64,000 bases of DNA from Iodidimonas nitroreducens. GTDB taxonomy: Bacteria; Pseudomonadota; Alphaproteobacteria; Sphingomonadales; Rhodothalassiaceae. The translations under genes and the position numbers were made by a program. Below are positions 26,264-36,265 of the stretch, in pieces (the stretch's first letter is position 1; each line of letters begins with the position of its first letter). The notes beneath the pieces are model-generated. The model made no database searches. It worked only from the letters and a program-made list of their open reading frames with translations, and had not been told where the DNA came from. The DNA is taken from NCBI RefSeq assembly GCF_008579165.1, contig NZ_BKCN01000006.1. One strand, written 5' to 3'.

Positions 26264-26672
26264 GAAGCAGCCAGATCACGCGCTAAGATCACAGCGCTAT
26301 AAACTTTTGCCGAATAGAGCGCCCAGATAAAGCGGATCGCCCCTGCGGGCCGGGTCAGCTGCAGGCGGGTGGCATCAAGACGATATGAACACGCAAAATC
26401 TTCCGATCCAAAGGGGTCGCGGGTTTAAATATTGCAATATGTCTAGGGTCCGGCTAAACCTCGCTTATCTTTGATCCGGCTGTCTCTTGGCGGTGTTGGC
26501 CCCTGCGTGACCCCTTGTCGCATAGGAGCGGGTGTCGGATAACGATAGATAGACGTGATATTTTTACCAGAAACGGGCCTTCAAATCGGCCCGGAACGGG
26601 AAGCGAAGCCTTTCAGTCTCTGGTTTGAAAAGCTTTGTACGGCATGATTGGGGCGAGGAGTGGGACGAAAAG
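26264..26672. other. 409-bp gap upstream of petA
   Basis: No gene recognised. On the minus strand a run of about 50 codons (roughly 26271-26425) is open and has coding-like composition, but it lacks a start codon and ends in a TAG near 26270. The region must also hold the bc1 promoter; I see AT-rich sequence (26429-26443) but no clear -35/-10 pair. Confidence 0.45.
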
Positions 26673-27218
26673 ATGAGCAGCAACCCGAGCACGGTTGAAC
26701 AGAGCGATGAAAACGGCACCACACGCCGTGATTTTCTCTATATCGCCACGACAGCGATGGGGGCGGTGGGCGCGGCTTATGCCGTGTGGCCATTCATCCA
26801 TCAGATGAACCCATCAAAGGATACTTTGGCCCTCGCCTCTGCCGAGGTGGATATCAGTGCCATTGCACCCGGCCAGTCGATCAAGGTGATGTGGCGCGGT
26901 AAGCCGGTTTTCGTGCGCAATCGCACCGAAAAAGAAGTGGCGGAAGCGAAAGCGGTTGATATTTCCAATCTCCGTGATCCGCAAACCGATGCGGAGCGAA
27001 CCAAACCCGGCCATGAACAATGGCTGGTGATGGTGGGCGTGTGCACCCATCTGGGGTGCATTCCGCTGGGCGAGGCCGGTGAATTTGGCGGCTGGTTCTG
27101 CCCTTGCCATGGATCGCATTATGATACCGCAGGGCGGATTCGCAAAGGCCCGGCACCCCTCAATCTGGAAGTTCCGGATTATCAATTCATCAGCGACGAC
27201 CGTATCTTGATCGGCTAA
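26673..27218 (+). CDS. petA: Ubiquinol-cytochrome c reductase iron-sulfur (Rieske) subunit
   Basis: The Rieske 2Fe-2S protein of the bc1 complex, taking the first electron from ubiquinol. 181 residues. A twin-arginine-type membrane anchor (TRRDFLYIATTAMGAVGAAYAV) is followed by the soluble domain. The cluster ligands are in CTHLGCIPLG and CPCHGSHYD, two Cys and two His, plus the structural disulfide Cys. I chose the start at 26673 (MSSNPSTVEQ); the upstream in-frame ATG at 26625 lacks a ribosome site and gives an unusual tail. First gene of petABC. Confidence 0.94.
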   Translation: MSSNPSTVEQSDENGTTRRDFLYIATTAMGAVGAAYAVWPFIHQMNPSKDTLALASAEVDISAIAPGQSIKVMWRGKPVFVRNRTEKEVAEAKAVDISNLRDPQTDAERTKPGHEQWLVMVGVCTHLGCIPLGEAGEFGGWFCPCHGSHYDTAGRIRKGPAPLNLEVPDYQFISDDRILIG

Positions 27219-27231
27219 GGAGCGTTAAAGA

Positions 27232-28488
27232 ATGTCAACGGGAAGCTTCAAGCCCAAAAATGGTGCGCTGCGCTGGTTCGATGACCGCCTGCCCATTTTG
27301 TCTTTGGTTCATGGATCCTTGGGGGCCGGCTATCCGGCACCGCGTAATCTCAATTATTTCTGGAATTTCGGCAGCCTTGCCGGTTTGTGTCTGGTCATTC
27401 AGATCGCCACCGGCATCGTTTTGGCCATGCACTATACCCCCACCGTTGCGGGGGCTTTCAATTCTGTTGAGCATATTATGCGCGATGTGAATTATGGCTG
27501 GCTTTTGCGCTATATTCACGCCAATGGCGCTTCGATGTTCTTTATCGTGGTGTTCATCCATATTTTTCGCGGCCTTTATTATGGCTCGTATAAAGCCCCG
27601 CGCGAGGTTTTATGGATGCTGGGCGTGGTGATCCTGCTGTTGATGATGGCCACCGCTTTCATGGGCTATGTGCTTCCCTGGGGGCAGATGAGCTTTTGGG
27701 GCGCCACGGTGATCACCAATCTGTTTTCCGCCATTCCCTTGGTGGGCGATCAGATCGTCACCTTCTTATGGGGTGGTTTTTCGGTTGATGAACCCACCTT
27801 GCAGCGCTTTTTCTCGCTCCATTATCTGTTGCCCTTCGTGATTGTGGGTGTGGTGATCTTGCATATCTGGGCTTTGCATCTGCCGGGATCGAATAATCCT
27901 TTGGGCATTGATGTGAAAGGGCCGCAGGATCAGGTGCCCTTCCATCCTTATTACACCGCAAAAGATGCGCTGGGCGTTGGGGTTTTCCTGATCTTTTTCG
28001 GCCTGTTCGTTTTTTATATGCCCAATTCCCTGGGCCATCCCGATAATTATATTCCGGCTGATCCCATGGTGACGCCCGCGCATATCGTGCCGGAATGGTA
28101 TTTCCTGCCCTTTTACGCGATCCTGCGGGCCGTGCCCGATAAGCTGGGCGGCGTGTTGCTGATGTTTGCCGCTGTGGGGCTTTTGTTCTTCCTGCCCTGG
28201 CTCGATACCTCGAAAATCCGTTCGGCGATTTTCCGCCCGGCCTATAAGATGTTTTTCTGGCTTCTGGTGGTGGATTGCGTGGTGCTGGGTGTGGTCGGTG
28301 CCTATCCGCCGGAAGGGGCCTGGATTTTAATCGGGCAGTTGGCAACGGCCTATTATTTCGCGCATTTCCTGCTGATCCTGCCGATCCTTGGGAAAGTTGA
28401 AAAAACAAAACCTCTGCCACAGTCGATCGCGCAAGCGGTTCTGGGTGATAAGGCAGGGGCGAAACCAGCCGCCCAGCCGGCTGAATGA
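27232..28488 (+). CDS. petB: Cytochrome b of the bc1 complex
   Basis: A 418-residue membrane protein with eight helices carrying hemes bL and bH and both quinone sites. Features include the first heme His pair region (HANGASMFFIVVFIHIFRGL), the quinol-oxidation motif PEWYF (HIVPEWYFLPFYAILRAVPDK), GYVLPWGQMSFWGATV and LLPFVIVGVVILHIWALH (second His pair). The C-terminal Ala/Lys/Pro tail is an alphaproteobacterial extra. Separate from petC, unlike the fused forms of Bradyrhizobium. It follows petA by 13 bp. Confidence 0.96.
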   Translation: MSTGSFKPKNGALRWFDDRLPILSLVHGSLGAGYPAPRNLNYFWNFGSLAGLCLVIQIATGIVLAMHYTPTVAGAFNSVEHIMRDVNYGWLLRYIHANGASMFFIVVFIHIFRGLYYGSYKAPREVLWMLGVVILLLMMATAFMGYVLPWGQMSFWGATVITNLFSAIPLVGDQIVTFLWGGFSVDEPTLQRFFSLHYLLPFVIVGVVILHIWALHLPGSNNPLGIDVKGPQDQVPFHPYYTAKDALGVGVFLIFFGLFVFYMPNSLGHPDNYIPADPMVTPAHIVPEWYFLPFYAILRAVPDKLGGVLLMFAAVGLLFFLPWLDTSKIRSAIFRPAYKMFFWLLVVDCVVLGVVGAYPPEGAWILIGQLATAYYFAHFLLILPILGKVEKTKPLPQSIAQAVLGDKAGAKPAAQPAE

Positions 28489-28508
28489 CAGGGCCAGGAG
28501 AAAACGCA

Positions 28509-29327
28509 ATGCGCATCAAGAAAACGTTCATCCTTGGCCTTGTGGCCAGCCTGGGATTTGCCAATCTCGGATTGGCTCCCTCTGCTCTGGCGGCGGGCGA
28601 AGCGGTGAAGTTGAAAGATATTGAATTCAGCTTTGAAGGGCCTTTCGGCACCTTTGATCGGGCTGCAGCCCAGCGCGGTTTTCAGGTGTATCGGGAAATC
28701 TGTTCATCCTGTCATAGCGCTCAATATTTTGCCTTTCGTAATCTTGAGGGCATTGGCTATTCCGAGGAGATGGCCAAAGCCATTGCCGCAGAATATCAGA
28801 TCACCGATGGCCCCGATGATTTTGGCGATATGTTCGAGCGTCCGGGCAAGCTTTCGGATCGGATGCCGGCCCCTTTCCCCAATCAGAATGCCGCCCGTGC
28901 GGCCAATGGTGGGGCCTATCCCCCGGATTTATCGGTGATTGTGAAGGCCCGGCCGGGGGGCGCTGATTATCTCTATTCCCTGCTCACCGGCTATGAAGAG
29001 CCACCGGCGGATATCGAACTGGCACCCGGGCAATATTACAATGCCTATATGGCCGGTCACAAAATCGCCATGCCCCAACCCCTTTATGACGACATGGTTG
29101 GCTATGCAGATGGCACCGAAGCTACCGTTGAGCAGATGGCAAAGGATGTGACGGTTTTTCTGGCCTGGCTTGCCGAGCCTTCGATGGAACAACGCAAATC
29201 CATCGGCTTTTCCTTTATGATTTTCATGTCGATTTTCGTGGTGCTGCTTTATCTCACCAATCGCCGGATCTGGCGGCCCATCAAAAAAGGCGCGATGCCT
29301 TGGGTTGGTAAGGATGAGAAAGCCTGA
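28509..29327 (+). CDS. petC: Cytochrome c1 of the bc1 complex
   Basis: A 272-residue membrane-anchored c-type cytochrome that hands electrons to cytochrome c. A cleavable signal peptide ends at SALAAG near residue 28. The heme motif CSSCHS (CxxCH) lies near residue 67, the axial Met is probably in KIAMPQPLYDDMVGY, and a C-terminal anchor helix (FSFMIFMSIFVVLLYLT) is near 235-255. I chose the ATG at 28509 for the AGGAGA site just upstream; an in-frame ATG at 28485 overlaps the petB stop. Followed by a strong terminator. Confidence 0.95.
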   Translation: MRIKKTFILGLVASLGFANLGLAPSALAAGEAVKLKDIEFSFEGPFGTFDRAAAQRGFQVYREICSSCHSAQYFAFRNLEGIGYSEEMAKAIAAEYQITDGPDDFGDMFERPGKLSDRMPAPFPNQNAARAANGGAYPPDLSVIVKARPGGADYLYSLLTGYEEPPADIELAPGQYYNAYMAGHKIAMPQPLYDDMVGYADGTEATVEQMAKDVTVFLAWLAEPSMEQRKSIGFSFMIFMSIFVVLLYLTNRRIWRPIKKGAMPWVGKDEKA

Positions 29328-29370
29328 TTTGGGCTTGAGTTTGGCTTTTCCGCCCCACTGTCCGAAAAAC

Positions 29371-29407
29371 AAAACGCCCGCACCTGTCCTCAGGCTGCGG
29401 GCGTTTT
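29371..29407. terminator. Strong bidirectional terminator between petC and htpG
   Basis: AAAACGCCCGCA and TGCGGGCGTTTT form a perfect 12-bp stem; the loop can add CCTG/CAGG pairs. A/T runs on both sides let it serve petC on the plus strand and htpG, converging from the minus strand. Confidence 0.92.
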
Positions 29408-29443
29408 CTTTGGCCTTCGATGTCGCGTAGAACGCCGCGCCGT

Positions 29444-31417
29444 TTATTGGCTGGGCAGGCCCTGCTCCATCAGTCGGGCAAGGCGCTGGGCAAAGGCGGT
29501 GGGGTCGCTGGGGCCTTCGCCTTCTAAAATGCGGGCCTGATCCAGCAGCAGTTCGGCGCTGTCTGCCAAGCGGTCATATCCTTCTTTGCTGGCGCATTGG
29601 GCGGCCATGGCTTTGATCAGGCTGTGATCGGGGTTGATCTCAAGGATTTTGCCCATGGCCATCTGATCAAGCTGTTGATGCTGGCGCAAAATGCGTTCCA
29701 GATGCAGATCAAGGCCATTGTCTTCGGCAACAAGACAGGCAGCGGTTTGTGTCAACCGATCCGAACTCCGCACATCCGATATCTGCGTCCCCAAAAGGGA
29801 TTTGAGCGCGGTGATGAGGCTGTCAATCGCGGCATCATGGCGATCGCTGGCATCCTTATCTTTTGTCTCCGCATCCGCAGTGGGGTCTTTTGGCTCCAGA
29901 TCCTTCAGATCAGAGCCCCCACGGGTGATCGATTTGAAGGGCTTGTCTTCATAAGCATTGACCGCCGAGAGCCAGAATTCATCCACCGGATCACAGAGCA
30001 ATAAAACCTCGACATCCCGGGCGCGAAAGCCTTCGAGCTGTGGGGAGCGTCGGACGGCGGCCAGATCATTGCCGGTCACATAATAGATGGCTTTTTGATT
30101 GTCCTTCATTCGCCCCAGATAATCGGCCAGCGAGATCAAACCGTCCGCATGGGTGGAGCGGAAACGCGCCAGCTTCAAAAGGGCCGGGCGGCGGTCGGCA
30201 TCTTCATAAAGCCCCTCTTTCAAAACCGCGCCAAAGGCATCCCAGATTTTGCCATAGCGGTCGCTGTCTTTATCTGCAGTTTTTTGAAGTTCGGCCAAAG
30301 CCTTGTTGGTCAGGGCCTTGCGGATGCGGCGCACCACCGGATTTTGCTGAAGCATTTCCCGGCTGATATTAAGGCTGAGATCCTCGCTATCCACCACCCC
30401 TTTGAAAAAGCGCAGATAGCCGGGCAACAGCTCATCATTGTCATCGCTGATGAACACCCGCTTCACATAAAGCTTCACCCGGGGTTTGCGCGCCGGATCA
30501 AACAGATCCATCGGCCGGTTCTGGGGGATGAACAGCAAGGCGGTGTAGGAAATCACCCCTTCTGCCTTGGTATGAAGAACCAGCGCCGGTTCATCATGGG
30601 CATGGGCCACATGCTGGTAAAAGGCGGTATAAAGGTCCGGGGTAATGTCTGATTTCGGGCGCACCCAAAGGGCCGAGCCATCATTCACCGGCTTTGGGGT
30701 TTCATCCGCAGTCTGGTCGGATTTGGGATCGCCATCATCCAGATAGATCGGCACCGAGATGTGATCGGAATAGCGCTGCAGGATAGTGCGCAGGCGGGAT
30801 GGCTCCAGATATTCTTTGGCATCGGCTTTCAGATGCACATCGATGCTGGTGCCATGCTGATCACGGCTGGCTGGCCGCATCACATAGCTGCCCTCGCCAT
30901 CGCTTTCCCATTCCCAGGCGTCCGCACTGCCAGCTTTGCGGCTGATCACCCGCACGCTATCCGCCACCATGAAGCTGGAATAAAAGCCCACGCCAAATTG
31001 CCCGATCAGGGAGAGATCGGGCTTTTGATCGCCGCTTACCTTCTCCAGAAATGCGGCGGTGCCCGAGCGGGCAATGGTACCCAGATGATTGATCAGATCA
31101 TCATGATCCATTCCGATCCCATTATCGGAAATCCGCAGGATCGATGCTTTTTTATCGATGCTGATATGGATGGCAAAATCGCCTTCGCCCGCCTGCAGCT
31201 CGGGTTTGGTCAGCGCTTCATAGCGCAACTTGTCGCAGGCATCGCAGGCATTTGAGACAAGTTCGCGCAAAAAGATATCGCGATCAGAATAAACGGAATG
31301 CACCATCAGCTTCAGCAGGCGAGAGACTTCCGCTTCAAAACCGCGCCGTTCCTCATTGTTTTTGGGCTTTTCGGCGGCGGGCTGATGGTCTCGGTCTATC
31401 TGGGCTTGCCGTGTCAT
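29444..31417 (-). CDS. htpG: Molecular chaperone HtpG (Hsp90)
   Basis: A 657-residue cytosolic chaperone. The N-terminal ATPase domain has the GHKL motifs: LRELVSNACDACDKLRY (Asn and Asp), ISDNGIGMDHDDLI, and GQFGVGFYSSFMVAD (lid glycine loop). The middle domain has NISREMLQQNP, with the catalytic Arg. The C-terminal dimerisation domain is present. Length is slightly above the E. coli protein because of a 20-residue N-terminal extension (TRQAQIDRDHQPAAE). It lies downstream of the Gld-type ABC operon on the same strand, separated by about 110 bp. Confidence 0.96.
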   Translation of the reverse strand: MTRQAQIDRDHQPAAEKPKNNEERRGFEAEVSRLLKLMVHSVYSDRDIFLRELVSNACDACDKLRYEALTKPELQAGEGDFAIHISIDKKASILRISDNGIGMDHDDLINHLGTIARSGTAAFLEKVSGDQKPDLSLIGQFGVGFYSSFMVADSVRVISRKAGSADAWEWESDGEGSYVMRPASRDQHGTSIDVHLKADAKEYLEPSRLRTILQRYSDHISVPIYLDDGDPKSDQTADETPKPVNDGSALWVRPKSDITPDLYTAFYQHVAHAHDEPALVLHTKAEGVISYTALLFIPQNRPMDLFDPARKPRVKLYVKRVFISDDNDELLPGYLRFFKGVVDSEDLSLNISREMLQQNPVVRRIRKALTNKALAELQKTADKDSDRYGKIWDAFGAVLKEGLYEDADRRPALLKLARFRSTHADGLISLADYLGRMKDNQKAIYYVTGNDLAAVRRSPQLEGFRARDVEVLLLCDPVDEFWLSAVNAYEDKPFKSITRGGSDLKDLEPKDPTADAETKDKDASDRHDAAIDSLITALKSLLGTQISDVRSSDRLTQTAACLVAEDNGLDLHLERILRQHQQLDQMAMGKILEINPDHSLIKAMAAQCASKEGYDRLADSAELLLDQARILEGEGPSDPTAFAQRLARLMEQGLPSQ

Positions 31418-31527
31418 CCTCTATCCTCTTTTATCGCCGGATGCTGAGGGGCACCCGGATTGGTTATGCCGATCCGGTCAGGCTTGTTCATGATGATGAT
31501 GTGGATTTGGGGCGGCGGCGCGCGGGG

Positions 31528-32538
31528 TCAAGCCCCATCATCCTTTTTCCCGCCATCTTTTGTTATCAGATCATCGCGCGATTTGATCAGGGAAAAGGAT
31601 GCGGCGGCGGGCAGGCGATAGGCCCAGCGGGCCCGATCAAGGCTGATAGCCTGTTGATCAAGGGCCGCATCCATGGTGAGAATCGCCCACATATCCCCCG
31701 TTTCATCCGCCGCCTCATAAAGCGTCATATCCATGCTGTCGCCCTCGAATGTCACCAGCCCGATTGAAGCTTTTGCGGATTGTTCTGTGAAATCAGATGC
31801 CGGGCGCACATCTTCGGCGCGCAATTCTCTAAAGGCTGCGGCCACCAGATTGCCGGGCATGGTGGGCTTTGGCTGTTCATCCGGGGCAAGATCGGTCAGC
31901 CCGAGCGGATCGCCGGGATCATCGCGTTTGATCAGGATGCGTTCGCCATCCCGATGGACGATCTCGATACCGGCGATCTGGGTTTGATCAAGCTGGAAAA
32001 TAACCGGATCCAGCCAAGTTGATGCTTCCGGGCGGATTTCGGGCAGGCCCTTCACCAGATAGCTGCGGGGGCCATCAAGGGGGCGCACAAAGCTGTCGAA
32101 CTGGCGATTATTTGCCTCTCGGTTGCCAATACCAAGGCTTGCCATCGTCTCTCCAGCCTGATCCATCAGGCTCAGGCGCGTGGCCTGCTCAGGATCAAGC
32201 CCGATGCGATCATAAAGGGCCGGATCGCTGGTTTTGGCAAGCTTGATACGGGCATCGGCCAGGCTGCGCAAAAGCCTGCCGATCAGGGCCTGATCCGCCG
32301 GATGGTCCTGTTTTTCCTCGATCAGCCACAGGCCATCGCGGCGGATAAGCTGCACGCTATTGCCGGGATCGCTGATGGTGATGCTCTCTACTTCCTGCAG
32401 TTTTTGTGAAAGATCGGGAAACAGGCGTTCATCGCGCATGGACTGGGTGGGCTTGTTTTCGCCCAAAATCAGCCAGATTGCGGCCAAAACGGCAAAAAGG
32501 GTGAGAAAGCCCAGAATGGATGTTTGTTTTTCAGTCAT
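31528..32538 (-). CDS. DUF4340 protein of the Gld-type ABC operon
   Basis: A 336-residue protein with one N-terminal membrane helix (ILGFLTLFAVLAAIWLIL) and a large extracytoplasmic domain of repeated beta segments (SITISDPGNSVQLIRRDGLWLIEE; IEIVHRDGERILIKRDD). This layout is typical of DUF4340 proteins, which commonly end operons encoding GldA/GldF/GldG-like ABC exporters. Function is unknown, perhaps an accessory sensor or substrate-binding part. Its start overlaps the GldG-like stop by 4 bp. Confidence 0.8.
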   Translation of the reverse strand: MTEKQTSILGFLTLFAVLAAIWLILGENKPTQSMRDERLFPDLSQKLQEVESITISDPGNSVQLIRRDGLWLIEEKQDHPADQALIGRLLRSLADARIKLAKTSDPALYDRIGLDPEQATRLSLMDQAGETMASLGIGNREANNRQFDSFVRPLDGPRSYLVKGLPEIRPEASTWLDPVIFQLDQTQIAGIEIVHRDGERILIKRDDPGDPLGLTDLAPDEQPKPTMPGNLVAAAFRELRAEDVRPASDFTEQSAKASIGLVTFEGDSMDMTLYEAADETGDMWAILTMDAALDQQAISLDRARWAYRLPAAASFSLIKSRDDLITKDGGKKDDGA

Positions 32539-34471
32539 GAAATGCCCTTTCGCGCGCGCAGCCGACGCCGCCAGAAACCCAGCCCCAGTGCCAGGAGTAT
32601 CAGCAGAGCCGGCACGAGGATGATGTTGATCAGGGCCAAAGTCCGCCCCAGCATGGTGATGTCTTCGATCAGATTGCGCTGAACTTCCCGCAGGTCTTGG
32701 CGAATCTCCAGGGTCCGCTGGCGGAAGCGCTGGATTTCGGCATCCTGCTCGGTGGAAAAGCGCACTTCTCCATCCATGGTGGCGGATTGCAGATCGGCCA
32801 GTCGCGCTTCAGTTTGGGCGAGTTCGGTTTGCAGATTTTCTTCTTTTTCACGATAGCGGGCTTCCGCCTGGCGACGAATGGCTTCAACCCGGCTGAAGGG
32901 GCGCTGGGTCACCCCCCGGCTGCGCAGGCCGATCAGCGCTTCAGAACCGCTGAGCTGTTCCATCGCATTGATCAAAAGATTGGCATTATCGGCAATGGGC
33001 ACGGGGATGCGCTCGCCAAAAAATTCCTGTATCTGCACCCAGAAGCGATCATCGAAAAAATCGCTGTCTGCGCCCACGATCAGGCTGATCTTTCCCTGTG
33101 ATCGGGCGAGATGGGTTTGTGCTCCACTTTCCTGTGTCCCCTCATCATCATGGTCTTCTTCATCATTTGCAGGCGGACCATCGGGAAAGGCGCTGTTGAG
33201 CACCCCGCTGAGCCGGGCGATCAGCACATGGCTTTGATCATCAGGGGTGATCATCCGCATCACCTGATCGGGATCGGGCATCCCCCGGGCCACAGAACCG
33301 GGCAATAGGGCCGAGACCGGGCTTGAGGAGACAAGCGGCTCAAGAGTCAAACCCGATCCCTCGATAAGGCTGATGGCCCCACTGCTGGCGAGATTGATCT
33401 GTTCGAGATTGGCGCTCACCGGATCATCGCCCGCAATCATTTCGGCACGCACCGCAAGCCAAAGCGGATAATCCCGCACCGCCCGGGGTCCGCCACTGCC
33501 CATATTCACCCGTTGGGCCAGATCCACATCGCCAACCACCTGATCATCGGTGATCTTAAAGCCCCAAGCCGTGGTGAGTTTTGCCAATGACGAGCTTTCC
33601 GGCGCGCCGCCCATGCCCAGACCCATCATCGGATCAAAGCCCGAAGTGCTTTCGGCATAAGGATCGGTGAACAGCGCCACATGGCCGCCCGCCATCACAA
33701 ATTGATCGATGGCATAAAGCTGGCGATCATCTAGCGCGGGTGGATGAACGATCAAAAGGGCCTCGGTTTCTTCGGGAATGGCGGTGAAATCAGCACCAAG
33801 ATTGTCGATATCGAAAAGCTGATCGAGCTGTTCATAAATCATCCAGCCCGGTTGAGCGGGCCTGCCCGGCCCCGCATAATCGGTGGGGATCATGGGCAGG
33901 CTGGTGATCAGCCGATCTTCGGCTTTTCCGGATTGGCGATATTGGCGATCAGCCTGGTCAGATCATATTCCAGAAAATCCGCCCGATCCTGGCTGAAATA
34001 GGGGATGAGGGCAGATTGATCGGTCAGATCCCGGGCCACCAGCCCCATGAAGATCTGCTCTCCCGATGCGGTGGGGATGCCCTGCAGGCCTGCGGCCACG
34101 GCGCGATCCTCGGCCTCGGAAAAGGGTTCGGGCTCGATGATCTCCAGATTGAGCATCCCATCCGACAGCGCTACATATTCGCGCAAAAGATCGCGGATGC
34201 GCTGGCCATAGGAAAAGATCTGCGGATAATCCCGGGCCACCGATTGGGAGAAGAAAAAGCTGATATTAAGGGGCCGATCGAGATCATCCAGCACGGTTCT
34301 GGTGCCATCGGCAATAGAATAAAGCCGATCTTCGGTGAGATCGATCCGGGCCGAGCCCAGACCCTGATTGATGATGATATTCACCGCAATGAATAAAATC
34401 AGCCCCAAAGCCCCGACCAGCAGGGATGAAAACATGGTTTTCGACATATCAGCCATCCTCCCTTTTGGCAT
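32535..34471 (-). CDS. GldG-like ABC-transport auxiliary membrane protein, frame broken once
   Basis: About 645 residues. One N-terminal membrane helix (FSSLLVGALGLILFIAVNIIINQ), a DUF-type extracytoplasmic domain with the GldG opening (RIDLTEDRLYSIADGTRTVLDDL), a central ABC-auxiliary domain, a coiled coil (RQAEARYREKEENLQTELAQ near residue 545) and a C-terminal helix (IILVPALLILLALGLGF). The frame stops after PEKPKIG at about 33906 and continues as LITSLPMIPTDYAG; one missing G restores it. Homologous to GldG of the Bacteroidetes gliding machinery and to relatives common in proteobacteria with unknown cargo. It overlaps the permease gene upstream by 23 bp. Confidence 0.82.
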
Positions 34472-35189
34472 CGATGATCACATGGGCCAAAAACAGCCAC
34501 AAAGCCATCAGGCTGAAGAAATAGAGCAGATCGCCCACATCCAGAACCCCCTTCGACAAGGTGGAAAAATGGGTGAGAAAGGAAAAGCTGGCGATCAGGG
34601 TGATGAACCAGTCAGGCGCCCAGCCATCCAGAAAATTGAGGATGATGGGCAAGCCGCTCATGGTGAAAATGAAGCAAAATGCGATGGCCAGCACAAAGGC
34701 GATCACCTGATTGCGGGTGAGCGCCGACATGGCCACCCCAATGGATAAATAGCCCCCGGCCATCAGCATGGCCCCGATATAGCTGGCGGCAATCACCCCA
34801 TTATCGGGATCGCCCAGATAATTGACCGTGATCCAGATGGGAAAGGTGAGCAAAAGGGCAATGCTGGTAAAGGCCCAGGCGGCCAGAAACTTGCCCAAAA
34901 GTGCATCCATCACCCCCAAAGGCAAGGTGAGCAGCAATTCGATGGTCCCCGATTTGCGTTCCTCGGCCCACAGGCGCATGGAAATGGCCGGGATCAAAAA
35001 CAAAAACAGCCAGGGCTGATAGGTAAAGAAGGGGGATAGATCAGCCTGCCCGCGTTCGTAGAATCCCCCCACATAAAAGGTAAAGATCCCCGAAAGCATC
35101 AGATAGATCACGATGAACACATAAGCCACGGGAGTGGCGAAATAGCTGGAAAATTCCCGGCGGAAAATGCTTCTCATGGCGGATGTCAT
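34449..35189 (-). CDS. ABC-2 type permease (GldF-like)
   Basis: A 246-residue membrane protein with six helices, the ABC-2 exporter permease fold. It begins with a short helix (SIFRREFSSYFATPVAYVFIVIY), characteristic of GldF/NosY-like permeases; the conserved RLWAEERKSGTIELLLTLPLG loop is the coupling region. It would pair with the ATPase encoded just upstream, with which it overlaps by 4 bp. Its cargo is unknown. Confidence 0.86.
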   Translation of the reverse strand: MTSAMRSIFRREFSSYFATPVAYVFIVIYLMLSGIFTFYVGGFYERGQADLSPFFTYQPWLFLFLIPAISMRLWAEERKSGTIELLLTLPLGVMDALLGKFLAAWAFTSIALLLTFPIWITVNYLGDPDNGVIAASYIGAMLMAGGYLSIGVAMSALTRNQVIAFVLAIAFCFIFTMSGLPIILNFLDGWAPDWFITLIASFSFLTHFSTLSKGVLDVGDLLYFFSLMALWLFLAHVIIDAKREDG

Positions 35190-36199
35190 GCGGCGTCCTC
35201 CGTGGTCGAGATGCGTGTTTGTTCCAGATCATTATGCGTGAGCGCCCGAAACACATCATCGAGCCGTCCGGCCTCCAGCGAAATCTGGCGGATCATGATG
35301 CCCTGATCCCCAAGACGCTGGCGGGCGGCATCCAGAATATCCCCCCCCTTTTCGGGAAAGAGGGTGAGACGGCTCAGGCCATGTCCATCAAGCTGTTCGA
35401 TGTCTGAAAGCCCGGGCAGGTCGGCCAAAGCCGCGCGGCTTTGTGCGGCATCCTTCTCGTCGATTTCGATCATCAGGGCATGATGATAGCGGGATCGGGA
35501 TTTGAGCTCTGAAGGGGTGCCATCGGCCACGATCCGCCCGCGATCGATGATCACCGCCCGGGTGCACAGGGCTTCCACTTCCTCCAGAACATGGGTGGAG
35601 ATCAAAATCGCCTTATGCGGGGCCATCTGTTCGATCAGACGCCGGACCTCATATTTCTGATTGGGATCAAGGCCATCGGTGGGCTCGTCAAGGATCAGCA
35701 CATCGGGATCATGTACAATGGCCTGAGCGAGCCCCACCCGGCGGCGATAGCCTTTCGATAAGGTATCGATGGGCTGGCCCAGAACCGAGAGAAGATTGAC
35801 GGCGCGCGCGGCCCTTTGGCAGGCCCGATCCGCCGCATCCCCTGCCAACCCCCGCGCCCGGGCGATGAAATGGAGAAAAGCATCCACCGTCATATCGTCA
35901 TAAAGGGGGGCCCCTTCGGGCAGATAACCAAGATGGCGGCGGGCGGCAACGGGATTTTTTTTGATATCGATGCCGCAGATTTCGACATCGCCCGCTGTTG
36001 CCGGCAAAAAGCCGGTGAGCATTTTCATGCTCGTGGTTTTGCCTGCGCCATTGGGGCCCAGAAAGCCCAGAACCTCGCCTTTTCCAACATCAAGGGAGAG
36101 ACCATCCACAGCCAGAAAAGGGCCAAATGCGCGGCTCAAACCGCGGGCTTTGATCAAACTATTCTCGTGCATATGAAATCCTGGTGAAAAATTGGGCAA
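35186..36199 (-). CDS. ABC transporter ATP-binding protein (GldA-like)
   Basis: A 337-residue ATPase: Walker A GPNGAGKTTSMKML near residue 50, Q-loop, signature LSKGYRRRVGLAQAI, Walker B VLILDEPTDGLDPNQ and the H-loop ISTHVLEEVE. The C-terminal 100 residues (DUF4162-like) are typical of exporter ATPases driving ABC-2 permeases. It leads the operon of ATPase, permease, GldG-like and DUF4340 proteins, all overlapping. No promoter is evident in the 66 bp upstream, so it may be read from the GST gene. Confidence 0.9.
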   Translation of the reverse strand: MPNFSPGFHMHENSLIKARGLSRAFGPFLAVDGLSLDVGKGEVLGFLGPNGAGKTTSMKMLTGFLPATAGDVEICGIDIKKNPVAARRHLGYLPEGAPLYDDMTVDAFLHFIARARGLAGDAADRACQRAARAVNLLSVLGQPIDTLSKGYRRRVGLAQAIVHDPDVLILDEPTDGLDPNQKYEVRRLIEQMAPHKAILISTHVLEEVEALCTRAVIIDRGRIVADGTPSELKSRSRYHHALMIEIDEKDAAQSRAALADLPGLSDIEQLDGHGLSRLTLFPEKGGDILDAARQRLGDQGIMIRQISLEAGRLDDVFRALTHNDLEQTRISTTEDAA

Positions 36200-36265
36200 A
36201 CGGAACAGGGCTGAACGTCCCGCCGCCTCTCTTATTTAGGACATGAAGACGATCAATAAAGGCCG

